Source: a virus
Virus record (IMG/VR): IMGVR_UViG_3300036791_000915
Span: 1 to 40,756 of that record
DNA length: 40,756 nt
Direction: 5' to 3' (one strand)
Every line of letters begins with the position of its first letter. Position 1 is the stretch's first letter. Position numbers and translations under genes: made by a program. Below are positions 36,739-40,756 of this stretch, piece by piece. The notes under the pieces were generated by a model. The model did not search any database and was not told the origin of the DNA. It saw nothing but the letters and a program-made list of their open reading frames with translations.

Positions 36739-37665
36739 ATGGCCAACGGCGACGCCGACAGCATCTTCAATAACCTGCCCGGTTCTCCCAGGCGGCCGAA
36801 GCCGCCGCCTGGCCGTGGCCTGGGCCAGGAGCTGTTTCCGGTCGATCCGCGCGTCGTCATTGGCGGCGCCGCCGCCCCCTTGCAGCGGTTCAACTATGAC
36901 ATCGCGCAGGGCGCGCTGCACCCGTTCGAGGCCTTCGCCAACGCCCAGGAGCTGGGCTCGAACTGGGCTGGCCAGGGCGCCGCCTGGGCCGCTAACAAGA
37001 TCGGTCTGCCCAACCCGGAGCTGCTGGGCAACGACGTCACCGCGATGCTCCAGTCGCCTAGAACCGAGGGCGGCGCCGGGCCGCTGACGAAGAAGATCGT
37101 CGAGGGGACCGCGCGCGTCGCTCCGTTCGCCGTCGCTCCCGCTTTTGCGACCGGATGGGCGCCAGGCGCGTGGCGGAAGCTTTCTCAGTTGAAGCAAGAT
37201 AACCCCGGCAACGCTGATTTCATCGATGGACTGGCTAACCTGACGCCCGATCAGGCAAGGGTTATGCCGCCGTTCGGATCGGCGCAAAACAACAAGTTTC
37301 TCGACGCTGTCCTAAATGCCCATAACGACGATATCAGCCTGGTCAATCGCGTGCGCGAAGGCAGTCCGTATGCCTCGATCCCCTTACGCGAAATGCGCGG
37401 CCAGCCGTTCGACGATCCAGGGTCAATAGCAAGTCTCCCGCAGCCGCCGCCCATGACTGCGCAAGAATTTCTCTACGGAGATCAGCCGACTGCGATCCAG
37501 CCGGCATCGGCGCCCTGGAACACCTTCAGCTTGCATCAGCCCAGCATGCCGCCCTTCTCGGGCAATGATCCCCGCGCCGTTGCCCCATCCGCGACGCCAG
37601 CGCCATGGCCGCCGCCGCGCACAATCGGGATGACGCTGAACTCGCCGCCGCAGGGGGTGATCTGA
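36739..37665 (+). CDS. Putative internal virion protein with GMTLNS motif at the end
   Basis: A 308-residue protein with a strong AAGGAGG site. Residues 35-140 are Ala/Gly-rich and amphipathic (VVIGGAAAPLQRF, TARVAPFAVAPAFATGW), the second half Pro-rich. Its last residues are WPPPRTIGMTLNSPPQGVI, matching the start of the previous gene. No catalytic site. Composition and position suggest an ejected virion protein. Confidence 0.6.
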   Translation: MANGDADSIFNNLPGSPRRPKPPPGRGLGQELFPVDPRVVIGGAAAPLQRFNYDIAQGALHPFEAFANAQELGSNWAGQGAAWAANKIGLPNPELLGNDVTAMLQSPRTEGGAGPLTKKIVEGTARVAPFAVAPAFATGWAPGAWRKLSQLKQDNPGNADFIDGLANLTPDQARVMPPFGSAQNNKFLDAVLNAHNDDISLVNRVREGSPYASIPLREMRGQPFDDPGSIASLPQPPPMTAQEFLYGDQPTAIQPASAPWNTFSLHQPSMPPFSGNDPRAVAPSATPAPWPPPRTIGMTLNSPPQGVI

Positions 37666-38132
37666 TGCCAGCTCCAAAGGACATGCGCCTCAGCGAGGAG
37701 GGCTATCGCGTCCTGCACGAGCGCGAGGGCCTCAGGCTCAAAGCCTATGCCGACACGCGCGGCATTTGGACGATCGGCCTCGGCCATACCTCGGCCGCCG
37801 GCCCGCCCCAGGTGGTCAGAGGCATGACGATCAGCGCCGAGGAGGCCGAAGAGATCTTCAGACGTGATTGCCAGACGTTCCGCGAGGAGGTCATCGGCGC
37901 GGTCGCCGGCGAGCTGGAACAGCACCAATTCGACGCGCTCGCTTCGTTCATCTTTAACGTCGGGGCCAGCGCCTTTCGGAAAAGCACGGCCTTGAAGCGT
38001 CTCAATGCCGGGGACCTCGACGGCGCCGCCCAAGCATTGCTGATGTTCAATAAGCCGTCCGAGATCATGCCGCGCCGCCGCGGCGAACATCGTCAGTTCA
38101 AAGAGGGGCTCTATGTCGCCCGCGTGCCTTGA
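37665..38132 (+). CDS. Endolysin, T4/P22-type lysozyme (GH24)
   Basis: A 155-residue muramidase that cleaves the glycan strand of peptidoglycan. The catalytic triad of the family is visible: E21 in HEREGLRLKAY, D30 in YADTRG and T36 in WTIGLGH. Downstream, SFIFNVGASAFRKSTALKRLN and RRRGEHRQF match the usual end. No signal or membrane anchor at the N-terminus, so a holin is needed. The ATG overlaps the previous stop, and the TGA overlaps the holin start. Confidence 0.93.
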   Translation: MPAPKDMRLSEEGYRVLHEREGLRLKAYADTRGIWTIGLGHTSAAGPPQVVRGMTISAEEAEEIFRRDCQTFREEVIGAVAGELEQHQFDALASFIFNVGASAFRKSTALKRLNAGDLDGAAQALLMFNKPSEIMPRRRGEHRQFKEGLYVARVP

Positions 38133-38443
38133 TGGAAGGCGGGGCGCCGCTGCGCCTGTTCGCCTGGGGGCCGGTTGCGGTCGCCGCTCTCTTGATGATC
38201 AGCGCCTTCGTCGCGCTCGAGGCCTATCGGGCATGGCGGATGGGCGAGCGGTTCCGCCTGCCGACGCGCGACTTCATCGCGATCCTGGTTATTGTCTGCT
38301 TCCTGGGCGCGGTCCTCTACGAGCTGGCTGGCGGGGCCGATGCGGAAAAGAGCCTCGACCTTCTGCTTGGCGCGCTGATCGCCGCGGCATCGGCTATCGT
38401 GGCGTTCTATTTCAATCAGCCGCCGCCAGAGGATAAGCCATGA
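38132..38443 (+). CDS. Holin candidate, three membrane segments
   Basis: A 103-residue protein directly after the lysozyme (TGATG). Hydrophobic segments at about 10-35, 48-68 and 74-93 and a charged, Pro-rich tail fit a class I holin. Start at ATG 38132 rather than TTG 38129. The lysozyme-holin order is common in such phages. Confidence 0.7.
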   Translation: MEGGAPLRLFAWGPVAVAALLMISAFVALEAYRAWRMGERFRLPTRDFIAILVIVCFLGAVLYELAGGADAEKSLDLLLGALIAAASAIVAFYFNQPPPEDKP

Positions 38444-38670
38444 GCATCGCGGGTTTGTTGTTGGGCTTGATCAACATCGGGCTCGTCATCGTGATCCTGG
38501 TCCTGATCGGCGCGGTGGTCCGCTGGGTTCTCGCTTTGCTCCAGTGGCCAGTCCCGTCGGATATCGAGCGGCTCTATCTCGCGGTGGTGGCGCTCGTTGC
38601 TCTTTATATGCTGGTCGCCCTGCTGTTCGGTCTGCCGACGGTTCGTATCATCGGGAGTGAACTGAAATGA
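38440..38670 (+). CDS. Second small membrane protein of the lysis cassette
   Basis: A 76-residue protein, overlapping the holin candidate by four bases. Two membrane spans (about 4-30 and 45-66) and a WPVPSDIERLY linker match Thivi_2564-like small phage/bacterial membrane proteins. It may be an antiholin, a second holin or a spanin-like helper. The last 67 bases are antisense to the end of the gene at 38604-39152. Confidence 0.65.
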   Translation: MSIAGLLLGLINIGLVIVILVLIGAVVRWVLALLQWPVPSDIERLYLAVVALVALYMLVALLFGLPTVRIIGSELK

Positions 38671-39152
38671 CGCCGATTGTTGGCCTGTTCCTTCCATGTC
38701 GCCCAGCGGCAATTGCCGGGCTCGTAGTTGCCGCTGTTGTCTGGCCAGCGGTCGAGGGTGGTTCCGGCTGGGCGTTCGCCCATGTCGGCGAGGAAATTGT
38801 CAAAGGACAGCCAGCGATCACAGACGGTAACCCCGCGCTGGCTATACCACTTGGCTTGGCGGGCCTTGGGGTTGAAAGCCCGTTGCTTCATGGTCGCCCA
38901 CGACCAATAGGTTGGCGAGATTTTCCCCCACCGCGTGCGCGCATGGCCGTGACGCACCCGCCTCACAGCCTCGTCATGCTGACAGCCACAACTGACCGTA
39001 TGCCTGCGCCTGAGGTTGTTGCCGATGACGATGACTGTTTTTCCGCAGTCGCAAAGGCACCTCCAGCGGGCGTTGGTGGCCTGCATGTAGGCGAAATTTT
39101 CAACGGTCAGGCGGCCGAAACGTTGCCCTGTGAGATCGCGGAAGACGCCCAT
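38604..39152 (-). CDS. Reverse-strand endonuclease-like phage protein (mobile type)
   Basis: A 182-residue protein of a widespread phage type: DLTGQRFGRLTV start, a zinc segment CLCDCGKTV and VSCGCQHDE, then HGHARTRWG, YWSWATMKQRAFNP, YSQRGVTVCDRWLSFDNFLADMGERP, and DRWPDNSGNYEPGNCRWAT, with the conserved D...N.R pattern thought to belong to homing-like nucleases. It is the only - strand gene inside the late operon. Start ATG at 39152 shares its CATG with the ATG of the + strand gene at 39151. Confidence 0.8.
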   Translation of the reverse strand: MGVFRDLTGQRFGRLTVENFAYMQATNARWRCLCDCGKTVIVIGNNLRRRHTVSCGCQHDEAVRRVRHGHARTRWGKISPTYWSWATMKQRAFNPKARQAKWYSQRGVTVCDRWLSFDNFLADMGERPAGTTLDRWPDNSGNYEPGNCRWATWKEQANNRRHFSSLPMIRTVGRPNSRATSI

Positions 39153-39777
39153 GTCTGACTACTCAGATTTGAAATTACAGATAGCAGAGTGGAGTAATAG
39201 GACCGATTGGAGCGACGCGCTCATTACCAGTTTTGTTAAAATGGCGGAAGCCAAATTTAACTCGGAACTGCGCGTCGCCCAGATGATCCAGTTCGACGAC
39301 GGGATCATCACCTCGCGCTGCGCCGAGTTGCCCGACGACTGGCTGGCGATGGATCTCGTCAGGGTGGCCAATACGAGCGGGGCCGACGGTTTCCTCACCG
39401 CGAGATACAAATCGAGGGACGAGTTTTTCAATCAGCAGGACAGCTACACTTGGATGTATTACACCCTCGTCGGCACGACCATGTTCTTCGGCGGTACGCC
39501 GGTCGTGCCGGACGGGACCGAATATAAGCTGGTCTATTACGGCGAGGTCCCGGTGTTCTCCGACACGCAGGATAGCTGGATCTACACCAAATATCCGCAG
39601 CTTTATCTGTTCGCCTCGCTGATGCACGCCGATCTGCACGCCGTCGGCGAAGAGCAGCAGGCCGCCAATCTGAAGCAGCTCGCCGAGGACATGATCCAGA
39701 AGCTCAACACCGCCCATCTCGGGGCCAAGGCTTCCGGCTCGCGCGTCACCCGCTCTCGCCTGAGGACGTTCGGCTGA
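39151..39777 (+). CDS. Head-tail adaptor protein, SU10-like
   Basis: A 208-residue protein: YSDLKLQIAEWSNRTDWSD, ITSFVKMAEAKFNSELRV, then a core with FLTARYKSRDEFFN, KLVYYGEVPVFSD and a helix-rich end (LYLFASLMHADLHAVGEEQQAANLKQLAEDMIQKL). This is the pattern of podovirus adaptor proteins that attach the tail to the portal. ATG 39151 (not an earlier start at 39130) fits. No ribosome site is obvious; the overlapping divergent start is unusual. Confidence 0.8.
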   Translation: MSDYSDLKLQIAEWSNRTDWSDALITSFVKMAEAKFNSELRVAQMIQFDDGIITSRCAELPDDWLAMDLVRVANTSGADGFLTARYKSRDEFFNQQDSYTWMYYTLVGTTMFFGGTPVVPDGTEYKLVYYGEVPVFSDTQDSWIYTKYPQLYLFASLMHADLHAVGEEQQAANLKQLAEDMIQKLNTAHLGAKASGSRVTRSRLRTFG

Positions 39778-40049
39778 TGACGGAGCTCTGGAACCCCGAT
39801 CCTTGCAGCGGCGAGGCGAACTGGACGCCTGATCCCGGCGTGGGGCCCCCCTGGTCATCTGATCCCTGCCTCGGCGATGCTGGCTGGAAGCCCCTCACGA
39901 TCTGTCGCCGGCCCTATGGCTTAGGCCCCTACGGACTGGGGCCATACGGGCGCTGCGCCATCGTTGGCGGCGCGGACTGGGGCGAGGTGCAGATGACCAT
40001 CGTCAAGCCGGCGGCGCGTCGGACGTGGAGGCGAAGAGCCCGTGTCTGA
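39777..40049 (+). CDS. Cys/Trp/Pro-rich small virion protein with repeats
   Basis: A 90-residue protein, coupled by ATGA to the adaptor. [17 protein letters not shown] and [13 protein letters not shown] form an imperfect repeat, and [14 protein letters not shown] a short tandem repeat. Many Cys, Trp and Gly, few charges except at the tail ([10 protein letters not shown]). Possibly a tail component. It overlaps the fibre gene by eight bases. Confidence 0.6.
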   Translation: MTELWNPDPCSGEANWTPDPGVGPPWSSDPCLGDAGWKPLTICRRPYGLGPYGLGPYGRCAIVGGADWGEVQMTIVKPAARRTWRRRARV

Positions 40050-40756
40050 CTCGTTCACCGCAAACTACAACCTGACGAAGCCCGACATCGCGGCCAGCGA
40101 TGACACCTGGGGCGATAAGATCAACGCCGATCTCGACATCATCGACACGCAGCTCAAGACCGCCACCGACGGCACACAGGGCCCACAGGGGACGCCGGGA
40201 CCGCCAGGGGTCCAGGGGCCGCCCGGCCCCGCCAGTACGGTCCCAGGCCCGCAGGGACCGCAGGGGCCGCAGGGCGGCATTGGCCCCGTCGGGCCGGCCG
40301 GCGCAACCGGAGCAACCGGCGCCGCGGGACCGCAGGGACCAACAGGACCGCCCGGTCCGGTTCCAGAGGCCCCCACCGATGGGCAACTCTACGGGCGCGA
40401 GAGTTCGGCCTGGTCCGTCGTTCCGGCCGCCCCTGCCGCCTCGAGCACAGTTCCGCTCATGGATGGAACGGCTGCAGTTGGGACCGGGGCGACTTTTGCC
40501 CGCGCCGATCACGTACATGCATCTGACACGTCGCGATTGCCCCTCTCAGGCGGGACCATGGTGGGGCCGATTGTCCTCCAAGGCAATCCGACGGCGGCGC
40601 TCCAGGCTGCGCCGAGGCAATATGTCGATGGGTTTCGTAATCGCAACAAGATCATCAATGGGGGGATGGTGATTGACCAAAGGAATGCTGGGGCGAGCGG
40701 GACGGCGAATGGGTATACCGTTGATCGATGGCAATATACTTCAACACAAACTGGTA
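40042..40756 (+). CDS. Collagen-like tail fibre protein, cut by the window end
   Basis: Starts at GTG 40042 and is still open at the last base (238 residues seen). The N-terminal virion-binding part reads [36 protein letters not shown]; then a collagen-like Gly-X-Y stretch of about 80 residues ([20 protein letters not shown]) and a beta-rich part with [14 protein letters not shown], a typical fibre repeat. The collagen part probably forms a trimeric stalk; the missing C-terminus would bind the receptor. No chaperone tail is seen in the visible part. Confidence 0.8.
   Translation, partial: MSDSFTANYNLTKPDIAASDDTWGDKINADLDIIDTQLKTATDGTQGPQGTPGPPGVQGPPGPASTVPGPQGPQGPQGGIGPVGPAGATGATGAAGPQGPTGPPGPVPEAPTDGQLYGRESSAWSVVPAAPAASSTVPLMDGTAAVGTGATFARADHVHASDTSRLPLSGGTMVGPIVLQGNPTAALQAAPRQYVDGFRNRNKIINGGMVIDQRNAGASGTANGYTVDRWQYTSTQTG

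Noticed and set aside
40756-40756. Circular closure of the window (end joined to base 1)
   Set aside because: The fibre frame at the end does not continue into the open frame at base 1, so the window is more likely part of a longer genome.

Overview
The window looks like part of the genome of a temperate, short-tailed (podovirus-like) phage or prophage of a high-GC alphaproteobacterium. The evidence is a complete head and packaging module (TerS candidate, TerL, P22-type portal, scaffold-like protein, SU10-type major capsid protein, adaptor), virion proteins rich in Gln, Gly and Pro, a lysozyme/holin cassette, a tyrosine integrase, an ERF annealase with a YqaJ exonuclease, and an XRE repressor beside an operator array. 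Host assignment is an inference from GC content and from the style of the small phage proteins. No tRNA, rRNA, CRISPR array, DNA polymerase, primase or helicase was seen. Both window ends cut through tail genes.

Layout. 1-9196 (+): end of a tail (nozzle-like) protein, two free-standing HNH genes between small genes, then a run of large low-complexity virion proteins, including an S74-chaperone protein and a bifunctional cell-wall hydrolase (M15 peptidase plus transglycosylase-like domain). 9159-9617 (-): a two-gene cassette with a small membrane protein. 9648-10509: no convincing gene, but a stack of hairpins with two intrinsic terminators on the + strand. 10510-16842 (-): one tightly overlapping early operon reading from ERF and exonuclease through HNH genes and unknowns to integrase and small zinc proteins. 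16843-17086: divergent control region. 17087-19444 (+): HTH regulator, VRR-NUC nuclease, a 550-base structured non-coding stretch, then small overlapping genes. 19458-22078 (-): a reverse-strand cassette of virion-like proteins, one with an Ig-like domain. 22147-22896 (+): a lone zinc-ribbon gene. 22897-24485: regulatory region with palindromes, two nested zinc genes and the leftward XRE repressor. 24486-28745 (+): small accessory genes, a gutted DNA methyltransferase, a YkgJ-like protein and TerS. 28742-40756 (+): TerL, a second gutted methyltransferase, portal, scaffold, capsid, lysis genes, adaptor and a collagen-like tail fibre running off the end.

How it fits together. A palindrome family (arms TGTTAAA/TTTAACA) occurs both next to the XRE repressor and in front of the early operon, which suggests one repressor silencing both lytic directions. 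A second palindrome (arms GTGTTGGC/GCCAACAC, 5-base spacer) occurs four times, always in the same orientation, close upstream of the 9.4 kb cassette, the integrase, the HTH/early region and a gene behind portal. Other notable points: two methyltransferase genes that keep both ends but have lost the middle, a GMTLNS-like peptide recurring in five virion proteins with different codons, and several strongly structured RNA stretches (10.0, 17.9, 30.5 and 34.3 kb). All functional names are from recalled family motifs; no database search was run.
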